64,000 bases of DNA from Cohnella xylanilytica (lineage in GTDB: Bacteria > Bacillota > Bacilli > Paenibacillales > Paenibacillaceae), in contig NZ_JACJVR010000004.1 in assembly GCF_014212175.1 (NCBI RefSeq), forward strand, positions 1 to 64,000, written 5' to 3'. This document shows positions 24,223-32,698 of the stretch, one piece after another. Each line of letters opens with the position of its first letter. The first letter of the stretch is position 1. Below the pieces are notes generated by a model that was given only the letters and a program-made list of their open reading frames with translations, searched no databases and was not told the origin of the DNA. A program made the position numbers and the translations under genes.

Positions 24223-25434
24223 CTAATGCGCGCTTCTGACGTCGCCCGTTCGTCGGAAGATCTCGTCGACGGCTTGGCGAGCTCCGCCCGCATGCCGCAG
24301 CGATTCGCTCATTCGGGCAGCGGCCAGCTTATACGAGGGGCCGCTTAATACGTGATCCGCGGCTTCTCGCAGCCGACTCGCCGTCAAGCTCGGCATGTCC
24401 AAGCGGAGGCCGGCTCCGATCCGGGCGACTTGTCCGGCGATGATCGGCTGATCCGCGCCTTGGGGGATGACAACCAGCGGGACCCCGTAATAGAGCCCTT
24501 CGTGGGTGCTGTTCATTCCGCCATGCGTAATGAACAGCTTCGCATGCCGGAGGATATCCGTCTGCGGAACGTAATTTTCTACGATGAAGTTGTTTGGAAT
24601 CTCCCCTAGATCCGCCCTCTGGACCCGAGTCCCGATCGCCATGACTACCGTGTGCTCCGTATTCCCGAACGCCTCGAAGCATAGCTTGTAGAACTCGACG
24701 GCTTGGTTAAATACGGTGCCCAGCGAGATGTAAATCGGGTCCCGCCCCTGGATGGCAGCCAAGTCGAAGCGCTCTTGAGCGGGCCGGGAAGAGATGGACG
24801 GGCCAACGAACTCATACGCGGAGTCGAACGCCTCCCCGTCCGGTTGGAACTCCCTTGTCGTATACACAAGGGTCAGCGGCGCGGGATTGCAGAACACTTC
24901 GTAAGGAGACTCGATCTCCACGCCGTACTTCATCTTCACCGCTTCCGTCAGGCTCCGGTACCTGTCGCGAATCGGATTCGCGATCTCCGCGGGGACTTCC
25001 GCATCGAAGGCTTCCAGCATTCGGTCGAAGTCTTCCCGGGTCTGCGCGAACGAAGAGCAGGAATTGATGGCGGGCAGCTTCAGAATTTGCGCCAGCAGCC
25101 GTCCGCAGCCGAACATGGAATCGTGGATGAGGTAATCGAACGGCGGCTCCCCTTCGATCTGCTCGAGAACGCTCGGGATGACGATATCCGCCGTAAGCAG
25201 CAGTCCGTTGATTCTCTCGAGGACATAGTTCCTTCCGCCCGAGACGAAGGCTTGGATAAACTTCTGATCGTCGAAGGTTCGGACGGTCGCCCCCGCCTTC
25301 TCCATCCGCTCCCGATACGCTTCGATGCAGAAGTACACGACCTCTTCGCCCCGCGAGATCAGCTCCTGCACGACTCCGATCGTCGGATTGACGTGTCCCT
25401 CGGACCCTCCGTTGATAAACAAGACGCGCGCCAC
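24223..25434 (-). CDS. MGT-family (YjiC/OleD-like) glycosyltransferase
   Basis: A 403-residue GT-B enzyme of family GT1. The acceptor-side catalytic His14 is in FINGGSEGHVNPT, and the donor-binding region at residues 303-330 reads THGGMNSTHEGLYYGVPLVV then PQGADQP. Relatives glycosylate macrolides, flavonoids and other small hydrophobic acceptors from UDP-sugars, often as inactivation. The chosen GTG 25434 lies 7 bp after a GGAGG and begins exactly at the first beta-strand; the ORF runs on to 25566 without support. It precedes the cfr-like gene on the same strand, which would give two antibiotic-protective functions in tandem. Confidence 0.85.
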   Translation of the reverse strand: MARVLFINGGSEGHVNPTIGVVQELISRGEEVVYFCIEAYRERMEKAGATVRTFDDQKFIQAFVSGGRNYVLERINGLLLTADIVIPSVLEQIEGEPPFDYLIHDSMFGCGRLLAQILKLPAINSCSSFAQTREDFDRMLEAFDAEVPAEIANPIRDRYRSLTEAVKMKYGVEIESPYEVFCNPAPLTLVYTTREFQPDGEAFDSAYEFVGPSISSRPAQERFDLAAIQGRDPIYISLGTVFNQAVEFYKLCFEAFGNTEHTVVMAIGTRVQRADLGEIPNNFIVENYVPQTDILRHAKLFITHGGMNSTHEGLYYGVPLVVIPQGADQPIIAGQVARIGAGLRLDMPSLTASRLREAADHVLSGPSYKLAAARMSESLRHAGGARQAVDEIFRRTGDVRSAH

Positions 25435-25571
25435 TTCTACCCCTCCCTGGATCTCCAATCCCTTGTCTAACACAGCTTTATTATAACAATGGATTCGAAG
25501 GAATATTTGTCCACCGCCTAGAATTACACTAATAGAAATGGCAAATCCATCACGAAAGCGGTGCATTCGGC

Positions 25572-26522
25572 ATGTTCGGGATCTATGGCGTGTCCGGTCT
25601 GTCGTTCTTGCTCGTAGCCTTCCTGACCCCGCTCCTCATTCGGGGGTTGCGCGTTCTCAAGCTGACGCAGCCGATTCGGTCCGAGCTGCCTGCCGATCAT
25701 CAAGCCAAGCGGGGAACGCCGCTGATGGCCGGCCTGATCCTGCTTGTCGGCGTGATCACCTCGCTGCAATTCCATCCCGCCCCATTGATGATTTTCCTAT
25801 GCGCCGCGTTTCTCTTATTCAGCTTGGTCGGCTTTATGGACGACTTCAAGAAGGCGGCGTGGCAAGATCCCTCCGGAATCTCCGGACGGACGAAGCTGGC
25901 GTTCCAATTCGCGATAACCGGGCTGCTGCTGTTCACGTTGTTCCGTTCGTTCTCCCTCTCCAGCGACATTACGTTGTTCCGCGGCTTCCAGCTGCATCTG
26001 CCGGTTTACGCGTACATCGTCATCATGCTCCTGTTCATCGTCGGTTCCGCCAACGCCATCAACTTTACGGACGGTCTCGACGGGCTCTTGATCAATGTCG
26101 CCATGCCCACTTATTTTTTCTTCTTCCTGATCTCGGACAAGCCCGAAGTCCAAACGTTCTCGCTCGTCATGATCGGCTGTCTGCTCGGTTTATTTCTGTA
26201 CAACATTTATCCGGCCAGAGCCTTCATGGGGGATACGGGGTCGCTCGCGATCGGCGGTTCCCTCTCCATCTTGGCGGTTATCGAGAAGGTCGAGATTCTA
26301 ATCCCGATCCTGTTCTCCGTCTATCTGGCCGAACAGTTATCCGTCATCCTGCAGGTCTGGTATTATAAACGGACCCGACTGCGCTTATTTCGAATGACTC
26401 CGATCCATTTTCATTTCAGTCTGAAGTACGGCTGGAGCGAGAATAGGATCGTCATGACGTTCGGATTTATCTCCTGGATCTCCGTTCTCGTCTGCTGGCT
26501 GATCTGGAAATACGCCCTGTAA
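25572..26522 (+). CDS. Orphan MraY-like phospho-sugar transferase
   Basis: A 316-residue polytopic protein with MraY motifs in order: KRGTPLMAG (47-54), MDDFKK with the DD pair at 90-91, NAINFTDGLDGL (161-172), FMGDTGSLAIGG (218-229) and the last loop PIHFHF (277-282). In MraY that loop is normally HHH; here the middle His is Phe. The enzyme class transfers phospho-sugar to undecaprenyl phosphate in the membrane. It is not in a cell-wall gene cluster, so it is a paralogue; tolerance to MraY inhibitors or an alternative lipid-linked intermediate is possible. The ribosome site is weak. Confidence 0.82.
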   Translation: MFGIYGVSGLSFLLVAFLTPLLIRGLRVLKLTQPIRSELPADHQAKRGTPLMAGLILLVGVITSLQFHPAPLMIFLCAAFLLFSLVGFMDDFKKAAWQDPSGISGRTKLAFQFAITGLLLFTLFRSFSLSSDITLFRGFQLHLPVYAYIVIMLLFIVGSANAINFTDGLDGLLINVAMPTYFFFFLISDKPEVQTFSLVMIGCLLGLFLYNIYPARAFMGDTGSLAIGGSLSILAVIEKVEILIPILFSVYLAEQLSVILQVWYYKRTRLRLFRMTPIHFHFSLKYGWSENRIVMTFGFISWISVLVCWLIWKYAL

Positions 26523-26565
26523 AAATACGTGTCGTATCGCGGAGGGAAGTTTTAAATTTTTCTTA

Positions 26566-26593
26566 TTGATATCTGCGGAGTTTATGATATTAT
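26566..26593 (+). promoter_or_regulatory. Promoter for the structured leader RNA
   Basis: TTGATA (26566-26571) and TATTAT (26588-26593) are separated by 16 bp. The next helix of the structured RNA begins at 26608, about 15 bp downstream. Confidence 0.6.
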
Positions 26594-26867
26594 GGGTATT
26601 GCGTTATTTGGAAAGCAAGCTGATATTCAAAATATACGGGAGTCTTTCCAAGCAGATAATTGTTGACCACATCCGCAAGGAAGTTAAGGCCATACGGACA
26701 GCCGGGTCAAATGCCGATTGGCAACTTTAGTTGCCTTATTGATTGAGTTAAAAGCTCAAATTTTATAAGTTTGGTTGCTATCGACCGATGCATAGCATCG
26801 CACATCAACTTGTGAAACGATCAATAAGAGTATTAAAGGCGATTATTTGCTATATAGACTCTGATAC

Positions 26868-26961
26868 GTCACCGATATATTTTGAATATTAAATGGCTTC
26901 CTTAGCGAGTAGCTTCCTTAGCGAGCTATGTCCCGATTATCGGTGACATCATTTAATATTC
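26868..26961 (+). promoter_or_regulatory. Interleaved (pseudoknot-type) inverted repeats with a tandem repeat
   Basis: Arm A GTCACCGATA (26868-26877) pairs with TATCGGTGAC (26938-26947), and arm B GAATATTAAATG (26884-26895) pairs with CATTTAATATTC (26950-26961). The order A-B-A'-B' allows a pseudoknot or two exclusive states. Between them GCTTCCTTAGCGAG is repeated twice at a 16-bp period (26896-26909, 26912-26925). Confidence 0.6.
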
Positions 26962-26973
26962 CTGATTATCAGA

Positions 26974-27018
26974 ACAAGTGTGATTACGCGATGATGCGTT
27001 TTTTGCGCTTGTTTTTTT
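26974..27018 (+). terminator. Intrinsic terminator of the structured RNA
   Basis: ACAAGTG (26974-26980) pairs with CGCTTGT (27006-27012) around an inner ACGC/GCGT stem, followed by seven T. It lies 65 bp before the start of the dehydrogenase gene, so it either ends the RNA or acts as a switchable terminator. Confidence 0.7.
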
Positions 27019-27083
27019 GTGCGAATAAAGCGTGGCGAGCATCCGAACCCAACAACAATCCAAGAGCAAGGGAGAGCGAGACA

Positions 27084-28331
27084 ATGGGAAAAGCGCTTAT
27101 TATCGGTGCCGGTGGAGTGGCCTCGGTGGCCGTCCACAAATGTGTTCAAAACAGCGAGGTCTTCGAGGAGATCTGTATCGCGAGCCGTACGAAATCGAAG
27201 TGCGACGCGTTGAAAGCTAAGCTGGACGGCGGCAAGACGAAGATCACGACCGCTCAAGTCGATGCCGACAACGTGGACGAGCTCATCGCCCTGATCAACG
27301 AAGTGAAGCCCGACATCGTCATGAACCTGGCTCTCCCGTACCAAGACCTGACGATCATGGACGCTTGCCTGGCGACGAAGACGCACTACATGGATACCGC
27401 CAACTACGAGCCGGAAGACACCGCGAAGTTCGAGTACAAGTGGCAGTGGGAATACCGCGAGCGCTTCGAGAAGGCCGGCATTACCGCTCTGCTCGGCAGC
27501 GGCTTCGACCCGGGCGTCACGGGCGTGTTCTCGGCTTACGCTCTCAAGCACTACTTCGACGAGATCGAATACATCGACATCCTCGACTGCAACGGCGGCG
27601 ACCACGGCTATCCGTTCGCGACGAACTTCAACCCGGAGATCAACATCCGCGAAGTATCCGCCAACGGCCGGTACTGGGAGAACGGCGAATGGATCGAGAC
27701 GAAGCCGATGGAGATCAAGCGCGTCTACAACTTCGCCGAAGTCGGCGAGAAGGATATGTACCTGCTGTACCATGAAGAGCTGGAATCCCTGGCTCAGAAC
27801 ATTCCCGGCCTGAAGCGGATCCGCTTCTTCATGACCTTCGGCCAGAGCTACCTGACTCACCTCCGGGCGCTCGAGAACGTCGGAATGACTTCGATCGAGC
27901 CGATCGAATTCGAAGGCAAGCAGATCATTCCGCTGCAGTTCCTGAAGGCCGTCCTGCCGGATCCGGCGTCGCTCGGACCGCGCACCGTCGGCAAGACGAA
28001 CATCGGCTGCATCTTCCAAGGGAAGAAGGACGGCAAGGACGTGAAGTACTACGTGTACAACGTCTGCGACCACCAGGAATGCTACCGGGAAGTCGGCTCC
28101 CAAGCGATCTCCTATACGACCGGCGTTCCGGCCATGATCGGCGCGGCCATGATTCTGACCGGCAAGTGGAACAAGCCCGGCGTCTTCAACGTCGAAGAGT
28201 TCGATCCGGATCCGTTCATGGAAGAGCTGAACAAGTGGGGGCTTCCGTGGGTAGAGGACTTTAACCCTGTTCTGGTGGACGACGGTCAGGAATCGCTCGA
28301 CGCTTCCAAGCAACCGGCGCTGGTTCGATAA
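27084..28331 (+). CDS. Carboxynorspermidine synthase (CANSDH, LYS1-like)
   Basis: A 415-residue saccharopine-dehydrogenase-fold enzyme with the NAD(P) motif IIGAGGVASVAVHKC at residues 5-19 and the CANSDH-type core (LPYQDLTIMDACL, HYMDTANYEPED, GSGFDPGVTGVFSAYA, DILDCNGGDHGYPFATNFNPE). The enzyme condenses aspartate semialdehyde with a diamine to form carboxy(nor)spermidine, using NADPH. ATG 27084 begins at the Rossmann fold after a GGAGAG ribosome site; the longer ORF from 26928 runs through the leader RNA and was rejected. It forms an operon with nspC, 2 bp downstream. Confidence 0.88.
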   Translation: MGKALIIGAGGVASVAVHKCVQNSEVFEEICIASRTKSKCDALKAKLDGGKTKITTAQVDADNVDELIALINEVKPDIVMNLALPYQDLTIMDACLATKTHYMDTANYEPEDTAKFEYKWQWEYRERFEKAGITALLGSGFDPGVTGVFSAYALKHYFDEIEYIDILDCNGGDHGYPFATNFNPEINIREVSANGRYWENGEWIETKPMEIKRVYNFAEVGEKDMYLLYHEELESLAQNIPGLKRIRFFMTFGQSYLTHLRALENVGMTSIEPIEFEGKQIIPLQFLKAVLPDPASLGPRTVGKTNIGCIFQGKKDGKDVKYYVYNVCDHQECYREVGSQAISYTTGVPAMIGAAMILTGKWNKPGVFNVEEFDPDPFMEELNKWGLPWVEDFNPVLVDDGQESLDASKQPALVR

Positions 28332-28333
28332 CA

Positions 28334-29461
28334 ATGCGGTTTGACGAACTGCCCACGCCTTGCTACGTCGTTGATGAAGCTCTCATCGAGAAGAATCTGA
28401 AGATCCTGAGCGGCGTCATGCAGCGAACGGGAGCGAAGATCGTGCTGGCCCAGAAGGCATTCTCCATGACGACCTTCTACCCCCTTATCGGAGAATACTT
28501 AAGCGGCACGACCGCGAGCGGCTTGTTCGAAGCTCGGCTCGGCTACGAGGAGATGGGCAAGGAGACGCACGTCTTCGCCCCCGCTTATCGGGAGGACGAG
28601 ATCGACGAGATCGTCTCGATCTGCGATCACATCGTCTTCAATTCCTTCTCGCAGCTCGAGAAGTATAAGGACAAGGCGCTTCGGGCCGGCCGGAAGGTAG
28701 GCTTGCGCATCAACCCGGAATGCTCGACCCAGGTGGGGCACGAGATCTACGACCCGTGCTCGCCCGGCTCCCGGTTCGGCGTCAAGCGGGAGGACTTCCG
28801 CCCGGACCTGCTGGACGGCGTCTCCGGCCTGCACTTCCACACCCTCTGCCAGCAGAACTCCGACGACTTGGAGACGACGCTGCGGGCGGTCGAAGAGAAG
28901 TTCGGGGAGTGGCTGCCGCGGATGGAGTGGATCAACTTCGGCGGCGGTCACCATATTACGAGGGACGATTACGATCTCGCCACCCTGGAAGCTTGCATTA
29001 AGAGAATGCAGGATCGATACGGCTTAGAGGTGTACCTGGAGCCGGGCGAAGCGGTGGCGCTGAACGCGGGCTACCTGGTCGCCTCCGTGCTGGATCTGCA
29101 TAAGAACGGGATCGACATCGCGATTCTGGACACCTCCGCGACCTGCCATATGCCGGACGTGCTGGAGATGCCGTACCGTCCTCCGCTGGCGGAGAGCGGC
29201 GAGCCCGGAGAGAAGCCGTTCACCTATCGGCTGACGGGGCAGACGTGCCTGACGGGCGACGTGATCGGGGATTATTCGTTCGACCAGCCTCTGAAGGCCG
29301 GCGATCGGCTCGTGTTCGGGGATATGGCGATTTATTCGATGGTCAAAACGAACACGTTCAACGGCATGGCGCTGCCGGCCATTGCCGTGCAAGGCAAAGA
29401 CGGCGATTGCCGAGTGGTGCGCGAATTCGGCTATCAGGATTTTAAAATGCGACTCGCATAG
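28334..29461 (+). CDS. nspC: Carboxynorspermidine decarboxylase
   Basis: A 375-residue fold-III PLP decarboxylase: Schiff-base Lys41 in VLAQKAFSM, GHEIYDPCSPGSRFG, HFHTLCQQ, GGGHHITRDDYD, EPGEAVALNAGYLV and the catalytic-Cys region DTSATCHMPDVLEMPYRP. It decarboxylates carboxy(nor)spermidine to (nor)spermidine, the second step of the S-adenosylmethionine-independent triamine pathway. It starts 2 bp after the synthase stop and is followed by a 15-bp-stem terminator. Whether spermidine or norspermidine is made depends on the diamine supply, which is not seen here. Confidence 0.92.
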   Translation: MRFDELPTPCYVVDEALIEKNLKILSGVMQRTGAKIVLAQKAFSMTTFYPLIGEYLSGTTASGLFEARLGYEEMGKETHVFAPAYREDEIDEIVSICDHIVFNSFSQLEKYKDKALRAGRKVGLRINPECSTQVGHEIYDPCSPGSRFGVKREDFRPDLLDGVSGLHFHTLCQQNSDDLETTLRAVEEKFGEWLPRMEWINFGGGHHITRDDYDLATLEACIKRMQDRYGLEVYLEPGEAVALNAGYLVASVLDLHKNGIDIAILDTSATCHMPDVLEMPYRPPLAESGEPGEKPFTYRLTGQTCLTGDVIGDYSFDQPLKAGDRLVFGDMAIYSMVKTNTFNGMALPAIAVQGKDGDCRVVREFGYQDFKMRLA

Positions 29462-29467
29462 AGAGCT

Positions 29468-29510
29468 AAAGCTGGCACCGGTTGAGTTGGATACCGGTGC
29501 CAGCTTTTTA
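29468..29510 (+). terminator. Strong intrinsic terminator after nspC
   Basis: AAAGCTGGCACCGGT and ACCGGTGCCAGCTTT form a perfect 15-bp stem followed by TTATG. It starts 7 bp after the stop codon. Confidence 0.9.
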
Positions 29511-29571
29511 TGTGGATGCTATTTACAACGACGCGCGCGAGGTTCGCCGCATCTCTGCCTCTCGCGTGCCG

Positions 29572-31245
29572 TCAGGCTTGGCCGGCCGCCTTAAGCAGAC
29601 GAAGCAGCAGCTCCTTGCGCGGTTCCTTCGCCTTGCGAGCCTGGGCAGCCAGCTTCTCTGCCCCGCCCCAGATCGGGTAGAGCACCCGTTCGGCCTCGTA
29701 ACGCGGCAGGGCTTCTACCTTCTGGACCAACAGCGACAGCTTGTCTTCTCTCTCCAGCTCCGGCTGAATCTTCAGCTTCAGCGAATCGTGAGAGCGGCGC
29801 AAGCAGGCGACCAAGACGGGAATCGAGCTTGCCGTTACGCCATGGGCGTCGGCGAAGGCGGCGGTGAACTTGTCGTGCGCCAGCTGGTGCTCATCGTCCA
29901 CGAGGGCCATGTAAGCTTCGACCAGCGGGAAATACCGCTCGTCCGACAGTCCCAGCCCGAATACGGCATAGCTGCCCGGCATGACGCTGTTGTCGCCTTC
30001 CGTATCCCCGTACCATTCGAACTCTTCCATCGCCTCGCGGGCGTATTGTTCCAATAACGGATGCAGTTCGGAATAAGCCAGCGCATTCGCGAAGAAACGG
30101 TGCGTATCCGACTTGGCAAGCCCCTTAACGGGCAAACTCTCTCTCCCGCTGGATTTCAGCTTGATCTTATAGCTTTTGGGGAAGCCCTTCCGGAGCAGGG
30201 AGAGAAGAAACGAGATCGCCCGTTCGTAGGCCCCTGCTTCTTCCTTGCGAATGACGACCGTAACGAGGGCGAACACATCGTTAGCCTTGCACTCGGCCAG
30301 CTCATGGCGCATATGGGTATCTTCTTGAGAGAAGCTGCCGCTGCCCTCCTTCAGCATGCGCCCGGCTTTGGCGCTGCCGAGCCGCGACGCCAGCTCCAGA
30401 AACGTCTGGCCCCTGGATTTGCTGTAATTGGGCTCGTAACGAAGAATCATCGCCGCAACGTACAACAGAAGGTCGATTGGCTGATTGGGCTGATCCTTAT
30501 TCTCCAAGACGGCATCCGGCTTGATCTCGTATTCATGGTCCCTGTATGCGGAGCGGGTAACATCGTAGTAGCGCGGCAGGAATACATCCTCCGCCCAACC
30601 GGTTAACGCCCGGATGAGATGGCTTCGATGCTCCGCGAGCGCTTGCGTCCGTTCTTTGTTCAACTCCTGGATCCGGTCGAATAAAGCAATCGTCCTTGAG
30701 GCCTCCGGTTCCGGATACAAAAACGGGTCCAGCAGATGTCGCGACAGGAAGAAGGTTTCCAGCGGCTTGGTCGGGTAGGAGCCCTTCTCCAACTTCTTCT
30801 CGATATAGGACTGAATCCGTTCCAGAAGCTGCCGTTTTTTCTCTTCATCTATAATCTCCAGCACCGTGACTGCCGCGGGTCCTTCCGTCGTTGCGAAGGT
30901 TCCTCGCAGGGTAAACCGGTAGTCGATAAGCGGCGACGTCCCCAGCTTGTCCAGCCTCTCCTTCGCGATTCCCGCCAGCAGGGGCCGAACCTCATGCAAG
31001 ACCCGCTCCCGCGTAAAGGGGGAAGCCTTCATCGACTTGCCGCTCTCATCGTTATATCCAAAACCGAAACTGTCAACGATGGTCCTGCCAGGCCGATATT
31101 CCAGCCTAACGTCATTGAAGAGGCCTATCTGCAGCGTGGTGCGTTTGACCGTTCCCTCCACGTCCTTTTGCTTCGCCTGTTCGTCAAACCATTCATGAAT
31201 CGCCGTTCGCATCTCTTCCAGCGCTTCTTCCTGCAATGCGTTCAT
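29572..31245 (-). CDS. DUF6138-like large cytosolic protein
   Basis: A 557-residue protein without signal or membrane segment, which I believe belongs to the uncharacterised DUF6138 family of Paenibacillus relatives. It is rich in long amphipathic helices (TRALAEHRSHLIRALTGWAEDVF, YEPNYSKSRGQTFLELASRLGS). The segment near residue 280-320 pairs a sel1/ankyrin-like helix with charged loops. No catalytic motif was found. It is monocistronic and convergent with nspC. The family name is from memory of sequence style; the function is unknown. Confidence 0.7.
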   Translation of the reverse strand: MNALQEEALEEMRTAIHEWFDEQAKQKDVEGTVKRTTLQIGLFNDVRLEYRPGRTIVDSFGFGYNDESGKSMKASPFTRERVLHEVRPLLAGIAKERLDKLGTSPLIDYRFTLRGTFATTEGPAAVTVLEIIDEEKKRQLLERIQSYIEKKLEKGSYPTKPLETFFLSRHLLDPFLYPEPEASRTIALFDRIQELNKERTQALAEHRSHLIRALTGWAEDVFLPRYYDVTRSAYRDHEYEIKPDAVLENKDQPNQPIDLLLYVAAMILRYEPNYSKSRGQTFLELASRLGSAKAGRMLKEGSGSFSQEDTHMRHELAECKANDVFALVTVVIRKEEAGAYERAISFLLSLLRKGFPKSYKIKLKSSGRESLPVKGLAKSDTHRFFANALAYSELHPLLEQYAREAMEEFEWYGDTEGDNSVMPGSYAVFGLGLSDERYFPLVEAYMALVDDEHQLAHDKFTAAFADAHGVTASSIPVLVACLRRSHDSLKLKIQPELEREDKLSLLVQKVEALPRYEAERVLYPIWGGAEKLAAQARKAKEPRKELLLRLLKAAGQA

Positions 31246-31418
31246 CGTCTCCCGCCTTCCACGTGTCGCGTCAGCTCCGCCCCATTATTTTACATGCCGG
31301 TACAGTCCCGGAACATGAGTCTAACGATGGGAATCGCCGATCTAGGCGGAGGTCGTGTCGCGCAGAGCTTTTATACTTTGCCTGGTTCCCGCTTCGATGG
31401 GAGGAGGCGGCCGGCGGC

Positions 31419-31530
31419 TAACGAATCGAGGAGACGCTATTTGGCTGAAAATAAAGGATTTTCGCTTCTAACGAATCGGATAAGCGTTATTTCGTGCCTT
31501 TCCCCAGGGTGCCGTCTCGTGAGTTCGTTA
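31419..31530. repeat. Intergenic TAACGAATCG repeats
   Basis: TAACGAATCG followed by ...GCTATTT / GCGTTATTT occurs at 31419-31442 and 31469-31492 (50-bp period), with an inverted GAGTTCGTTA at 31521-31530. This looks like a genus-level intergenic repeat and makes up much of the 390-bp gap between 31246 and 31636. Confidence 0.5.
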
Positions 31531-31538
31531 GAATGGGG

Positions 31539-31592
31539 CCTATGGGCTATCGGCGAAAAATCGCCAGCGACCTGACCTGGCCCGCCCATAGG
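31539..31592. repeat. Nested hairpin in intergenic region
   Basis: CCTATGGGC (31539-31547) and GCCCATAGG (31584-31592) pair perfectly and enclose a GGCGA-AAAA-TCGCC hairpin (31552-31565). It is 45 bp from the stop of the hydrolase gene and may be its terminator or part of the repeat next to it. Confidence 0.5.
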
Positions 31593-31636
31593 TACCGGTC
31601 AAAGAGCCGTTGGGCATTTATGCGCCCGTTAAAGCT

Positions 31637-32572
31637 TCAGTCGCACTCCACCCGCCCCAGCGGATTAGGTTCTTCCGCCAACGCGTGGCGCGCCTCGGCC
31701 CAGCTGGAGTCTTCGGGGTACAGGGTACTCCGAAGGTAGGCCCATGCGAGCCGCTGGATCAGGGCTACCCGCTCGGGGCTCTCGTCCGTCGTCTCCGCGA
31801 CGGTATAGCCGGGGATTCCGCCGAGCGAGTGTTCGGCCCCGAACAGAGTAAGCAGGCTCTTGCCGTTGCCGCCCGGACTCAAGCGGTACGGGTCCGCGAA
31901 CCAGTCCGGCCCCCGAACGGACAGGCGGGACTGGTCCCGATCCCCCGCGACCACGAGGGCCGGCGTGGTCATGTGCGCGAAGCTCGGGTTCATGAAGGGG
32001 AAGCGCTCGGCCGCGAACGGGGTCAGGTCGGCTCCGCCCCGTCCGGGCGTCGCCAGCAGCACTCCCGCTTTGACCCGCGAATCGGACATGTCCTCCCCCT
32101 CGCCGCCGTCGGGATCGAGGACTCGCGCGCCCAGCAGCATGCTCGCCGTCTGGCCGCCCCAGGAATGTCCGGCTGCGGCGATGCGGCTTCGATCCAGGCG
32201 ACCGCTCAGGCCGGGAACGGAAGCTTCAATGCGGTCAAGCTCGTCAAGGATGCGCTTCAAGTCCTCGACTCGGTGACGCCAGATCAGCGGCGTACGGGGA
32301 TCGTCGGGAGGAAGGTTCAGCGTCCTTGAGTCGAGATGGGTCGGCTGAATGACCGCGAAGCCGTGAGCGGCCCAGTAGTCGACCAACGGGGCGTAGCCGT
32401 CCAGCGACCAGCCAAATCCGTGCGAGAACAGAATGATAGGCAATTCATGCCCCGCAGCGGGGGCAGACACCCTCACTTGCAGATCCTCGCCGCGGCCCGG
32501 GGCGGGCAGCACGACCGGCTTCATCGAGATGACTGGGGTAGGCGCGTTAACTATGATTTCCATACTCTTCAT
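31637..32572 (-). CDS. Alpha/beta hydrolase (chlorophyllase/PAF-acetylhydrolase-like)
   Basis: A 311-residue alpha/beta hydrolase with nucleophile elbow GHSWGG, an oxyanion region LFSHGFGWSLDGY, acid region VVAGDRDQSRL and His in GAEHSLGG. The arrangement resembles chlorophyllase and plasma PAF acetylhydrolase-like esterases. There is no signal peptide, so it acts in the cytosol on an unknown ester. It is divergent from the MarR gene across a region with two identical-type operators (32699-32757), and is probably repressed by it. Confidence 0.85.
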   Translation of the reverse strand: MKSMEIIVNAPTPVISMKPVVLPAPGRGEDLQVRVSAPAAGHELPIILFSHGFGWSLDGYAPLVDYWAAHGFAVIQPTHLDSRTLNLPPDDPRTPLIWRHRVEDLKRILDELDRIEASVPGLSGRLDRSRIAAAGHSWGGQTASMLLGARVLDPDGGEGEDMSDSRVKAGVLLATPGRGGADLTPFAAERFPFMNPSFAHMTTPALVVAGDRDQSRLSVRGPDWFADPYRLSPGGNGKSLLTLFGAEHSLGGIPGYTVAETTDESPERVALIQRLAWAYLRSTLYPEDSSWAEARHALAEEPNPLGRVECD

Positions 32573-32698
32573 GTTCCCTTCTGTGAGTGAGATTGGCCCA
32601 ACCGTTACCGGGAGGGGTTCATGTGCCTGAAACCGGGTTTGTTCTGCATGGGATTACTCCCCTCTCCTTTTCTCATCGCCGACTTTTGAGCCGCGTTT

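Larger units (their letters stand above)
26600..27020 (+). ncRNA. Candidate structured RNA (about 420 nt) ahead of the norspermidine genes
   Basis: The 560-bp gap before 27084 is dense in helices: TTGGAAAG/CTTTCCAA (26608-26615, 26644-26651); GGCAAC-TTTA-GTTGCC (26720-26735); CTTATTGAT/ATCAATAAG (26735-26743, 26820-26828) enclosing TTGAG/CTCAA and AAGTT/AACTT with a CGATGC-ATA-GCATCG hairpin (26786-26800); and an interleaved pair forming a pseudoknot topology (26868-26961). It ends in an intrinsic terminator at 26974-27018. A promoter precedes it. It does not match tmRNA, 6S, SRP or RNase P landmarks that I know. It could be an independent ncRNA or a riboswitch-like leader. Confidence 0.6.

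Noticed and set aside
26600-27020. tmRNA, 6S RNA, SRP RNA or RNase P RNA
   Set aside because: The landmark sequences of these RNAs (tag reading frame, 6S central bubble with closing stem, SRP tetraloops, RNase P conserved cores) are not present.
26928-27083. N-terminal extension of carboxynorspermidine synthase from 26928
   Set aside because: The extension would run through the pseudoknot arms and terminator of the leader RNA; ATG 27084 starts at the Rossmann fold with a ribosome site.
26949-28334. Long minus-strand open frame opposite carboxynorspermidine synthase
   Set aside because: It is the mirror of a GC-rich coding region with strong family signatures on the plus strand; the translation is a low-complexity Leu/Val/Asp/Arg composition typical of an antisense shadow.
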